A program made the translations under genes and the position numbers. From Closterium sp. Naga37s-1 (lineage: Eukaryota; Streptophyta; Zygnematophyceae; Desmidiales; Closteriaceae): a DNA stretch of 64,000 nt. Under the pieces are notes generated by a model. The model saw only the letters and a list, made by a program, of their open reading frames with translations, was not told the DNA's origin and did no database searches. Shown here one piece after another: positions 52,936 to 62,298 of the stretch (within the stretch, counting starts at the first letter, position 1; the number at the start of each line of letters is the position of its first letter). The stretch is taken from positions 310,001 through 374,000 of the forward strand of contig CANJKZ010000170.1 of assembly GCA_947471745.1 (NCBI GenBank), in the 5' to 3' direction.

Positions 52936-54883
52936 CGTGCTACTAGTCCTACAGTCACTCGTCTCCTCGCTACTGTCGTCACTGACCCTGACCTTGAGTC
53001 TACTGCAGCGTTTGCCTTAGTTACTGAGCTAGTCGACTTTGCAGCTAGGAGTCGTCTCGACTACGTCGTGACTCTTGTCACTGAGTCTGAGTCTGTCTGT
53101 CCTCCGTCCATCGAGGGTGAGCTTGCCCTTGGCAGTGACGTACTTGAGGACAGACAGTTTGAGCTTGAGTGTCTTGCGGCCGCTTTACCTCGTTTCGCAT
53201 CCATGCTGCTTTGCCGTGAGGGAGACCCGGATGCACTTGACATCCCTACCCCGCGCTCTTACGCTGAAGCGATCGCGGGTGAGTACTCCTCTCAGTGGCA
53301 GAGAGCCATGGACGCAGAGATGGCTTCCTGGAAGTCCATAGGCACCTATGTCGACGAGGTTCCTCCTCCTGGGGCGAACATAGTCGATGGCATGTGGATT
53401 TTCATAGTGAAGCGGCCGTCGGGTGCTCCGCCTGCCTTCAAGGCGCGTTACGTTGCTCGAGGCTTCAGTCAGCGACAGGGGGTCGACTTCTTCCACACCT
53501 TCTTCCCCACCCCGAAGATGACTACTCTTCGGGTGCTGCTGCACGTTGCAGCACAGCGTGACTACGAGCTGCACTCCTTCGACTTCTCCACAGCTTTCTT
53601 GCAGGGCACCCTTCACGAGGAGATCTGGCTGCGCCGCCCACCTGGCTTCACTGGGTTGTTTCCTGCGGGTACCTAGTGGAGCCTCCGGTGGCTAGTCTAC
53701 GGTCTCCGACAGGCGCCCCAAGAGTGGCACGACACACTCAGGACTAAACTTGCGGCTTTTGGGTTTGCTCCTTCCTCTGCTGACCCATCGCTGTTTCTAA
53801 GCACCGACACTACCCTGCCGCCGTTCTTCGTTCTAGTGTACGTCGACGACTTGGTTTTTGCTACTGCTGACACTGAGGCGCTGGCCCTAGTGAAGGCAGA
53901 GCTGCAGGAGAGACACACTTGCACTGACCTGGGTGAGCTGCGTAGTATCTTGGCTTGCAGACACCCGGGACAGAGCACGGCGCACCATCACCCTGACTCA
54001 GTCACACATGGTGCACCAGGTCCTTCAGCGCTTCAGCTTCCAGTTCTCCTCGCCACAGCCCACTCCTCTGTCTACTGGCCACTCGCTCTCAGCTCCACCT
54101 TCGGACGAGTCCGTAGAGCCGAGTGGTCCATACCTAGAGCTTGTGGGTTGCCTCATGTACCTGATGACGTGCATACGACCTGACCTCGCATACCCTCTCA
54201 GCCTCGTAGCTTGCTACGTGGCTCCCGCTAGACACCGAAAGGTGCACTGGGATGCTGCGAAGAGGGTACTGCGTTACTTGTGCAGTACACCAGGCATGGG
54301 GCTCATGCTTGGAGGACAGGGTTCAGTGGTACTCACAGGACACTCCGACGCTTCTTGGGCCGACGACAAGGCAACTCAGCGTTCGTCACAGGGTTACACC
54401 TTCAGTCTTGGCTCTGGTTCTGTCTCGTGGAGGTCCACTCGTTCTTCTTCTGTGCTTAGTTCCAGGTGTGAGGCCGAGATCTACGCTGGGGCCATGGCTG
54501 CACAGGAGCTACGCTGGCTGATCTACTTGCTGACCGACTTGGGGGAGCGGCCTCGTTCTCCTCCAGTTCTGTATGTCGACAACAAGGCAATGCTTGCCTT
54601 CTGTCACGAGCAGAGACTGGAGCACAGAACGAAGCACATTGCTCTTCACTACTTCCTTGCGCGTGAGCTGCAGCAGCGTTGTCAGCTCCGCCTTTCCTAT
54701 GTAGCCTCGCGTGCCAACACTGCTGATGTGTTCACCAAGGCTCTGGGTCTGGTGACCATCAGCGTTTCTGTACTGCTCTTGGGCTTGTGCCCACTCTGCC
54801 TCACCTGCTGGTTGCTTGACTTGCTCTTGTTGTACAGTGATATATATCTTTACACCTGCTTGTTTACTCTTGCTATGTTGTGA
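52936..54883 (+). pseudogene. C7 reverse transcriptase and RNase H (broken)
   Basis: It resumes C7 after C6. DIPTPRSYAEAIAGEYSSQWQRAMDAEMASW and FIVKRPSGAPPAFKARYVARGFSQ open RT. A TAG replaces Gln in PAGTQWSL (53674-53676). The YVDDLVFA active site is intact near 53839. A base-level lesion near 53945 (GELRS to QITRDRA) shifts the frame. RNase H (GHSDASWADD, SRCEAEIYAGA, VDNKAMLAF, TKHIALHYFLARE) then reads to DVFTKAL. A deletion replaces the usual ending. Confidence 0.8.
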
Positions 54884-55062
54884 TCAGTGTACTGCCTTGT
54901 TCTTTTAACTCTGCATGTAAACTGGCCCTGTGGCCGCTTGCTTGTGCTCGGATTGTGTGGTGTCCTTGAGATCCACCCTGAGCATTGCTTTGCTTTGCTT
55001 TGTTGTCTTGCTTGACTGGTCTTGTGATTGTCTTGTTGTCCCCCATTTAGCCTATGAGGGTG
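54884..55062 (+). other. C7 3' tail and polypurine tract
   Basis: The same block order as in C5 and C6, ending CCTATGAGGGTG. Confidence 0.75.
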
Positions 55063-55187
55063 TGTCAAAGTACAATCTTACTTGTAGGCTATAGTGGGGC
55101 ACTCCTTATGGGGTACAACACTTCTAGGGTTAGTACTTGTACCCCAACTTTTGCTAATCCAATCATTCCTGCACAGTTACTATGACA
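55063..55187 (+). repeat. C7 3' LTR
   Basis: 125 bp, TGTCAAAGTACAATC to ACTATGACA. It retains the 21 bp missing from the 5' LTR. Confidence 0.85.
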
Positions 55188-55498
55188 AATCGAGGTAGCA
55201 AGGATTGCACTAGAGTGTTCAATGAGTACGAAGTATGAGCGAAGGCATGAGCGAATACTTATACGCGAAAACGTGCAAACGGTAACGCAGTGTGTGCGAG
55301 CTAGCTAGTGCTACGCTGGCGCGATGTTCGGGCTAGTCACGAAGCGTAGGCCGGCTCGGCTGCTCCAGAAGTGCGAGGTTTGGTGAAATAGTGCAGGCGA
55401 AGTTGGCGAAGCCTCGTTAGCAATTATGGGCGAACAAAGGCTGCTTCTGTACGCGATGTGGACGGTCGCGGTAAGAAATAGCGAGAAAATTCCTTACA
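55188..55498 (-). repeat. G1 3' LTR, partial
   Basis: On the minus strand it opens TGTAAGGAATTTTCTCGC at 55498, directly after a G-rich tract. C7 inserted in or beside it, so its far end may lie left of 41334. The LTR extent is uncertain. Confidence 0.5.
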
Positions 55499-55500
55499 CT

Positions 55501-55501
<1 letters not shown>

Positions 55502-55534
<33 letters not shown>
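55502..55534 (-). other. G1 polypurine tract, a run of 33 G on the minus strand
   Basis: A C run on the plus strand sits between the LTR start and the end of the chromodomain frame, exactly where a polypurine tract belongs. Its exact length is likely to be unreliable in any assembly. Confidence 0.65.
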
Positions 55535-55536
<2 letters not shown>

Positions 55537-55553
55537 TCAAGAAGCCCCCTCTG

Positions 55554-55859
55554 CTACGCAAGTGCGAGTATATCGCGGAAACCTCGGCTCCTCAGGAACA
55601 CTTGCAGGGCAGGGTGGTTTTTTATGTTGGCCAGGGGCAACCAGCTATCCTCAGTTGGTGTGCGGTCCTTCCAGCGAACGAGGAACTCGATCCTCTTGAT
55701 GCCTGTGGGGTGGCAAATCCGATGGCTCATAATTTTTTCGGGCTCGATGGTCGGCTCCGATGCAGGGCGAGTCATGGATGGCGGGCGATGACGAGGCAGT
55801 TGGCTCGTGCTTGGGATGTAAAGGCGAAGCAGGCTGGCGTGGAATGATGGGCTGATGTA
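55554..55859 (-). pseudogene. G1 chromodomain
   Basis: After a TGA that replaces Arg, the pol frame continues through FHASLLRLY. It then gives IMSHRICHPTGIKRIEFLVRWKDRTPTEDSWLPLANIKNHPALQVFL, a clear chromodomain. In chromoviruses this domain at the integrase C-terminus directs insertion to histone-marked chromatin. It has the aromatic and acidic positions W-K-D and E-D-S-W expected of the family. Confidence 0.8.
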
Positions 55860-57116
55860 TCAGTCTGTCGGCAACAGTAAGTGGGCGGTAACTGGGGTGA
55901 TCATGTGGCTGATTTGAAATGGTCCACAGTAGCGCGGTCGTAATTTCGGTACGACGGGCAGTCTTAAGTCCTGAGTGTTGAGCAGTACGTAATCCCCTGA
56001 CTGGTACGTGACTGGGCGGCGGTGGCGGTCAGCGTTGCGTTTAGCGATGACGTTGGCTTTTTTAATTGCTTCTGCGCCTCTGGTGCGGGCAGCTTGCAGA
56101 ATCTCGTCAAAGTGTTGGGCGCGTGGCGTTGGGTTGTCCGGACTCGGCGCCATGGGCACTGTTGGGTTTTGCCCGTAGTTCAGGTAAAACGGGGATTGCT
56201 GCGTCGTGGCTGACGTGGCGTTGTTGTAGGCGAAATCGATCAGTGGCAGCTGCTGCTCCCAAGATGTCGGGTCGTCGCACGTGGCACGAATCAACTGCTC
56301 CATCGTCTGATTGGTCCGCTCCGTTTGACCGTCGGTCTCAGGGTGGTACGATGAACCGAACTGTAGCCTGGTCCCGAACTGCTCCCACAGGTTCTTCCAG
56401 AAGTTGCTGGTAAACTTCGTGTCGCGGTCGCTGATTATCGCAGCTGGTATCCCGTGAAGTCGAACGACGGCTGCGATGAACAGGCGAGCGGTTTCTTCGG
56501 CTGAGATCGATTTCTTGCACGCAGCGAAGTGAGCCATTTTCGTCAGTCTGTCAACGACGACCATAACCACACCGTTACCCCTAGGGTTCGAAGGTAACCC
56601 TGTGACGAAATCCATGGTAACCTGCTGCGATGCGCGCTCGGGCGGTGGAATCGGCTGCAATTGACCCGCCTTTCTCTTTCGCGAGCTCTTCATTACCTGA
56701 CACGTAGGACACGAGCCCACGTGGTGCTGTACGTCGGTCAACAGCTCCTGCTAATAGTAATAACGCTGCAATTGCTGTCGCGTTTTTTCTACCCCGAAAT
56801 GGCCCGAGGTAGTCCCGTCGTGTGCCTCCTGCAGTAACAGTTCCCTCAGTAGTGAGTACGCGGGTACCCAAATGCGGTTGGTGCCTGTTTTTACGTAATA
56901 AACTCCCTTAGCTTCTGCCAGTTTCTGCGAATTTCCAGTCGTGAAAAATGGGTCGGTACTGTATCCGTGGATGAATAGGCCTGTTATCAGTTGGTTGGTT
57001 TGGACGAGTAGGATGGCGTGGAGTTGGGGGGTAGGACGTGTGAGTGCATCGGGGATGTTTGATGCGCCTTTTTTGTACGTGAATGTGTAGTGGAAGTTGG
57101 ACTCCAGATAGTCCAA
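55860..57116 (-). pseudogene. G1 integrase and RNase H link (one stop)
   Basis: On the minus strand, LDYLESNFHYTFTYKKGASNIPDALTRP is the connection after RNase H. Then come GHFGVEKTRQQLQRYYY, a TAG in place of Trp (56748-56750), and QELLTDVQHHVGSCPTCQVMK, the HHCC zinc domain. The core has MDFVTGLP, AIISDRDTKF and SSYHPETDGQTERTNQTMEQ (D, D, E). The end is GPFQISHMI, a GPY/F-type motif found in gypsy integrases. The TAG and the TGA at 55860 are single transitions; no frameshift is present. Confidence 0.85.
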
Positions 57117-57135
57117 CCAGCGGATCTGACGTGGG

Positions 57136-57333
57136 TGTTAGAATGGTAGTGACTTAGGAACCATGGCTAGGAAGGATGTCGAGAGAGTTGAGTGTCGAGA
57201 GAATTGGAAAGGGAGAATCGAGAAAGAGATGGTTTCACTATAGGAAGTTGGGATACAAATAACAAACCCTAAATTGGGTTGTACTCACTACAGAGTACCC
57301 CACTGTAGGCTAAACAGCAAATACATTCTGACA
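57136..57333 (-). repeat. NA2 3' LTR
   Basis: It runs TGTTAGAATGGTAG to ACATTCTGACA on the plus strand and is followed by CACCCCCATAGTC, the complement of a polypurine tract. Confidence 0.9.
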
Positions 57334-57900
57334 CACCCCCATAGTCAAAGTGGGGTATAATCAACAGAGCAAGCAGTCATAGAGCAGGTTCACAAGTACA
57401 AGCAAAGCTAGAGGCATTCACAAAGGGCAAGCGAGGAGGAGGAGGCTGGACTGTGAGAGGAGAGGAGATAGGAGGCGACGGCTGATGCTGCAGACACACG
57501 GGCAACAGGGGCGGCGCGCACTGTGGCTACCAGGGCCGTATCCCCGGACTACAGGAGTAACTGGCTCTGCGGCTAACTCTGAGCGGCAGGAGCAACGGAC
57601 CCACGGGCGACAGGCGCAGCAGGCTCTCTGAGCTACCAGAAGCAGAGCCCTGGACTACAGGTGCTGCGAACGACAAGACGGCAGCCTCCGCTCAACCTCC
57701 CCCAACTGTCCCACCCCCCTTACACACACCCCTTGCTGCACCCCTAGCTCCACTCCCACGTCACCCCCCTAGCACCACTCCCTCAGCTCCCACACACCCA
57801 CCCCCCTCAGCGGCAGCTGCAGCAATGGGAGACGGAGGAGGAGGAGGAGCAGGGGACGGTTCACACACCCGCCACCCCCATACCCTCCCCCCACTGCTGC
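57334..57900 (-). other. NA2 3' tail and block shared with NA1
   Basis: GAGGAGGAGG, CTGTGAGAGGAGAGGAG, CAGACACACGGGCAACAGG, GCGCGCACTGTGGCTACC and CCCTCAGCGGCAGCTGCAGCA occur in the same order at 23700-24000 in NA1. No protein domain is visible in any frame. Confidence 0.7.
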
Positions 57901-57928
57901 ACCTGCAGCAGGGGATGGAGGAGAAGTG

Positions 57929-57957
57929 GGGGGGGGGGGGGGGGGGGGGGGGGGGGG
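57929..57957 (+). repeat. G run in NA2
   Basis: A run of about 29 G, followed by further G runs of about 10-28 bases in the repeat array to its right. These could form G-quadruplexes. Confidence 0.7.
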
Positions 57958-59010
57958 CTGTGCATGGCGCGTGCAGAGGGCAGCAGGGCGCACGGGGCGC
58001 ACAGGGCAGCAGGGCAGCAGGGCGCACAGGGCTGCAGGGCAGCAGGGCGCACAGGGCAGCAGGGCGCGCGGGGCGCACAGAGCTGCAGGGCGCGCGGGGC
58101 GCACAGGGCAGCAGGGCAGCAGGGCGCACAGGGCTGCAGGGCAGCAGGGCGCGCGGGGCAAACAGGGCAGCAGGGCGCACAGGGCTGCAGGGCAGCAGGG
58201 CGCACAGGGCTGCAGGGCAGCAGGGCGCGCGGGGCGCGCAGGGCTGCAGTGCGCGCAGGGCAGCAGGACAGCAGGGCGCGTAGGGCGCGCAGGGCTGCAG
58301 GGCGCACGGGGCGCAGCAGGGCTGCAGGGCGCGCGGAGCGCGCAGGGCAGCAGCAAGGGCTGTAGCGGCAACAGCAAGGCAGCAGGGCGCGCAGGGCTGC
58401 AGGGCAGCAGGGCGCGCGGGGCGCGCAGGGCTGCAGGGCGCACGGGGCGCACAGGGCTGCAGGGCGCGCGGGGCGCACAGGGCAGCAGGGCAGCAGGGCG
58501 CACAGGGCTGCAGGGCAGCAGGGCGCGCGGGGCAAACAGGGCAGCAGGGCGCACAGGGCTGCAGGGCAGCAGGGCGCACAGGGCAGCAGGGCGCGCAGGG
58601 CTGCAGTGCGCGCAGGGCGCGCAGGGCAGCAGGACAGCAGGGCGCGCAGGGCTGCAGGACGCGCGGGGCGCACAGGGCAGCAGGGCGCGCGGGGCGCAGC
58701 AGGGCTGCAGGGCGCGCGGGGCGCGCAGGGCAGCAGCAAGGGCTGTAGCGGCAACAGCAAGGGCTGTAGCGGCAGCAGCAGGGCAGCAGGGCGCACAGGG
58801 CTGCAGGGCAGCAGGGCGCACAGGGCTGCAGGCCAGCAGGGCGCGTGGGGCGCGCAGGGCTGCAGGGCGCGCATGGCGCACAGGGCAGCAGGACAGCAGG
58901 GAACGAGGGGCAAACAGGGCAGCAGGGCGCGCGGGGCGCGCAGGGCTGCAGTGCGCGCAGGGCGCGCAGGGCAGCAGGACAGCGGGGCGCGCAGGGCGCG
59001 CAGGGCTGCA
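57958..59010. repeat. CAGGGC-type array in NA2
   Basis: Short units such as GGGCGCACAGGGCAGCAG and GGGCTGCAGGGCAGCAG repeat for about 1 kb, with a higher-order repeat of several hundred bases (compare 58000-58360 with 58430-58740). Long open frames on both strands here are products of the repeat. Confidence 0.8.
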
Positions 59011-59079
59011 GATCCCCTCCCCCCCACCGCTGCACCCGCAGCAGGGGGATGGAGGAGAAGTTGGGGGGGGGGGGGGGGT

Positions 59080-60250
59080 TGGGGGGGCTGATGCTGCAAC
59101 TCCCCTCCCCCCCACTGCTGCTGCAGATCCCCTCCCCCCCACTGCTGCACCCTCAGCAGGGGGATAGAGGAGAAGTTGGGGGGGGAGGGGGGGGGGGGGG
59201 GCTGATGCTGCAACTCCCCTCCCCCCCACTGCTGCTGCAGATCCCCTTCCCCCCACTGCTGCACCCGCAGCAGGGGGATGGAGGAGAATTGGGGGGGGGG
59301 GGGGGGGGGCTGGGGGGGGCTGGTGCTGCAGATCCCCTCCTGCCTCCCCCTGAACCTCCAAGCTCCCAACACAGGGTGCGGCAGGGAGAGAGAGAGGAGA
59401 AAAGGGCGGGGGGGGGGGGGGGGGGGCTGATGCTGCAAATCCCCTCCCCCCACTGCTGCTGCAGATCCCCTCCACCCACTGCTGCACCCGCAGCAGGGGT
59501 GGAGGAGAAAGGGGGGGGGGGCGGGGGGGGCTGGTGCTGCAGATCCCCTCCTACCTCCCTCTGAACCTCCAAGCTCCCCCCCCCTCCCAACACAGGGTGC
59601 GGCAGGGAGAGAGAGAGGAGAAAAAAGGGGGGGGGGGGGGGGCTGATGCTGCAAATCCCCTCCCCCCACTCCTGCTGCAGATCCCCTCCCCCCCACTGCT
59701 GCACCCACAGCAGGGGTGGAGGAGAAAGGGGGGGGCGGGGGGGGCTGGTGCTGCAGATCCCCTCCTGCCCCCCCCTGAACCTCCAAGCTCCCCCCCCCTC
59801 CCAACACAGGGTGCGGCAGGGAGAGAGAGAGGAGAAAAGGGCGGGCGGTGGGGGGGGGGGGGCTGATGCTGCAAATCCCCTCCCCCCACTGCTGCTGCAG
59901 ATCCCCTCCCCCCACTGCTGCACCCGCAGCAGGGGTGGAGGAGAAAGGGGGGGGGGCTGGTGCTGCAGATCCCCTCCTGCCTCCCTCTGAACCTCCAAGC
60001 CCCCCCCCCCTCCCAACACAGGGTGCAGCAGGGAGAGAGAGAGGAGAAAAGGGGGGGGGGGGGGGGGGGGGGGGGCTGATGCTGCAATCCCCTCCCCCCA
60101 CTGCTGCTGCAGATCCCCTCCCCCCCACTGCTGCACCCGCAGCAGGGGTGGAGGAGAAAGGGGGGGGCGGGGGGGGCTGGTGCTGCAGATCCCCTCCTGC
60201 CTCCCCCTGAACCTCCAAGCTCCCCCCTCCTCCCAACACACGGTGCGGCA
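59080..60250. repeat. Tandem repeats of about 215 bp in NA2
   Basis: The anchor GCTGATGCTGCAA occurs near 59087, 59203, 59427, 59642, 59864 and 60077, the last four spaced 213-222 bp. Each full unit contains CACTGCTGCTGCAGATCCCC, AACCTCCAAGC and ACACAGGGTGCGGCAGGGAG plus a variable G run. Confidence 0.8.
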
Positions 60251-60469
60251 GGGAGAGATAGAGGAGGAGGCGCGGCGGCAGCTGCTGCTGCTGAGGCACA
60301 TCCGCCACCCCCTCACACCCTCTCCCCCCCGTCCCCATGGAGGAGGGGGAGGGGGGAGAGGGGGGCGGGGGCGGAGCTGCGCGTGCGACTGCAGGGCACG
60401 CGGGCAGGAAGTCATCACCCCTCTTGCCATAGCTAGGGGCGACGAGGCCAGTGGGGCCGAGGGGTGCGG
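60251..60469. other. NA2 stretch between tandem repeats and leader
   Basis: GC-rich, with GGAGGGGGAGGGGGGAG runs. No feature beyond composition. Confidence 0.4.
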
Positions 60470-61384
60470 CTAGGTATGGGGCCGGGCGCTGGGCTAGGGA
60501 CGGGGCCGGGTGCTGGGCAGGTACGGGGCCGGGCGCTGGGCAGGTACGGGGCCGGGTGAGGGCTAGGTACGGGGCCGGGCGTTGGCTAGGATCGGGGCCG
60601 TGCGCTGGGCTAGGTACGGGCCGGGCGCGGGGCTAGGTACGGGCCGAGCGCGGGCGAGAGACGGGGCCGGGCGCGGGCAGGGTACGTGGCCGGGCGCGGG
60701 CGAGGTACAGGGCCAGGCGCTGGCTAGGTATGGGGCCGGACGCTGGCTAGGGTCGGGGCCGTTCGCTGGGCTAGGTACGGGCCGGGCGCGGGGCTAGGTA
60801 CGGGCCGAGCGCGGGCGAGAGACGGGGCCGGGCGCGGGCAGGGTACGGGCAGGTCGCGAGGCTAGGTACGGGCCGGGCGCGGGGCTAGGAACGGGGCCGA
60901 GCGCGGGCAGGGTACGGGCCGGTCGCGAGGCTAGGTACGGGCCGGGCGTTGGGTGCGGAACGGAGGCCGGGCGCGAGGCTAGGTACGGGCCGATCGCGGG
61001 CTAGGTACGGGGCCAGGCGCGGGCTAGGTACGAGGCCGGGCGCGAGGCTAGGTACGGGCCGATCGCGGACTAGGTACGGGGCCAAGAGCGGGCGTGGTAC
61101 GGGCCGGGCGCAGGGCTAGGAACGGGGCCGAACGCGGGCTAGGTACGGGCCGATCGCGGGCTAAGTACGGGCCGGGCGCGGGGCGACAGAGTCGACGGGG
61201 CCAGCGGGGCCGAGGGGCGCGGCTAGGGGCGACGGGGCCAACGGGGCCGAGTGTCACAGCTAGGGGCGATGGGGCCAAGGGGCCGAGCCTAGGGGCTAGG
61301 GGCTACGCCAAGTGGCGACGGGCCGGGGCCTAGGCTAGCAGGGCATTAGGTGGTGGGCCCATTGATGTTAGGTCCTAGAACTTA
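60470..61384 (-). repeat. NA2 leader array, C5-like
   Basis: On the minus strand it repeats CGGCCCGTACCTAGCCCG, and beside the primer site reads GGGCCCACCACCTAATGCCCTGC. C5 has nearly the same text at 33650-34440. Confidence 0.8.
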
Positions 61385-61399
61385 TTGCTCTTAATACCA

Positions 61400-61597
61400 T
61401 GTTAGAATGGTAGTGACTTAGGAACCATGGCTAGGAAGGATGTCGAGAGAGTTGAGTGTCGAGAGAATTGGAAAGGGAGAATCGAGAAAGAGATGGTTTC
61501 ACTATAGGAAGTTGGGATACAAATAACAAACCCTAAATTGGGTTGTACTCACTACAGAGTACCCCACTGTAGGCTAAACAGCAAATACATTCTGACA
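61400..61597 (-). repeat. NA2 5' LTR and primer site
   Basis: Identical to the other LTR. The complement of TGGTATTAAGAGCAA, the same primer site as in C5, occupies 61385-61399. Confidence 0.9.
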
Positions 61598-61602
61598 GTG
61601 GG

Positions 61603-61938
61603 TTGAGATTCGGTTGGGCGCGGAGGTACTGTAGTGATCGGCGATCTGTCCATACTGTCACGTCGGCGCCAGTCAGGTAGCATCGCCACACTTTGAACGC
61701 GTGCACGATCACCAGCATTTCGCGGTCGTGTATCGCGTAGTTGCGCTCGGGCGGGTATAGCTTGCGGGACTCGTACGCGATTGGCTGGAGGCCGTTCCCG
61801 AAGTCCTGCAACAGTACAGCTCCCGCGGCGATGTCACTTGCATCGGTGATGAGCTCGAACGGATGGTGCGGATCTGCGATGTGAAGCACGGGCGGCGAGC
61901 TCAAAAATTGTTTGAGGGCCGAGAAGGTAGCTTGCTCT
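61603..61938 (-). pseudogene. G1 RNase H domain
   Basis: FSALKQFLSSPPVLHIADPHHPFELITDASDIAAGAVLLQ, NYAIHDREMLVIVHAFKVWRCYL and VTVWTDRRSLQYLRAQPNLNP form a gypsy RNase H with D, E and D present. The element is cut on the RT side by C8 (61939) and on the other by NA2. No stop is seen inside this piece. Confidence 0.82.
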
Positions 61939-62068
61939 TGTGAGAATTGAGAATGGAATGAATGAACTAGAAATGAGATGGGTACAAGTAGGAAGCACAA
62001 AAGTGTTGTACCCTCTAAGGAATACCCCACTACAGCCTAAATAGACTATAGCATATATAAGTTTGACA
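61939..62068 (-). repeat. C8 3' LTR
   Basis: On the minus strand it runs TGTCAAACTTATATATGC to AATTCTCACA, 130 bp. The five bases outside it are GCTCT; the matching copy lies beyond the window. Confidence 0.85.
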
Positions 62069-62298
62069 CACCCCCATAGGCAAAGTGGGGGAGAACAAGA
62101 GGTCACAAGACCAGTCAAGAAAGCAAAGCAAGCCCAGGGTGGATCACAAAGTCACCACACAGTCTGAGCACAAGCAAAAGGGGCCACAAGGCCAGTTCAC
62201 ATGCAGAGTTATATAAAGGAAAGCAAACAATACAGTGAACACAACCTAGCAAGTGTAAGCATGCAGGTATAAGTATATAGAGTACAGTACATGCAGAG
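62069..62298 (-). other. C8 3' tail and polypurine tract
   Basis: The complement of CCTATGGGGGTG is at 62069-62080. The GATCCACCCTGGGCTTGC block follows. Confidence 0.75.

Larger units (their letters stand above)
41334..55187 (+). mobile_element. C7, copia element split by C6
   Basis: LTRs lie at 41334-41437 and 55063-55187, with near target duplications AATCA (41329-41333) and AATCG (55188-55192). The interior is split at 45680/52936 by C6. Removing C6 and one CGTGC leaves the reading order intact across the junction (PESDLARA to SPTVTRLLAT). Gag is mostly deleted and pol is frameshifted, so C7 is older than C6. Confidence 0.85.
57136..61597 (-). mobile_element. NA2, 4.46-kb non-autonomous LTR element inserted in G1
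   Basis: It has two 198-bp LTRs that are identical by eye and a perfect target duplication GTGGG (57131-57135 and 61598-61602). The minus-strand orientation follows from the primer site at 61385-61399 and the polypurine complement at 57334. The interior has no gag or pol. It holds a block shared with NA1 (57420-57900), a G run, a CAGGGC array, about 215-bp tandem repeats and a C5-like leader. It is the youngest insertion in the window together with NA1. Confidence 0.88.
55188..61938 (-). mobile_element. G1, Ty3/gypsy chromovirus, interrupted by NA2 and C8
   Basis: On the minus strand, from right to left: RNase H (61603-61938), NA2 (57136-61597), the RNase H to integrase link, integrase, chromodomain, polypurine tract and LTR end. 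RT core, protease and Gag are cut off by C8 at 61938/61939. All pieces lie in one reading frame once NA2 is removed. Confidence 0.8.

Noticed and set aside
57769..60338. Very long minus-strand ORFs (825 and 572 codons) across NA2
   Set aside because: They are made only of repeats (ALLPCAPRAPC, PPPPP) that follow from the CAGGGC and 215-bp arrays; several frames on both strands are equally open, and no domain is visible.
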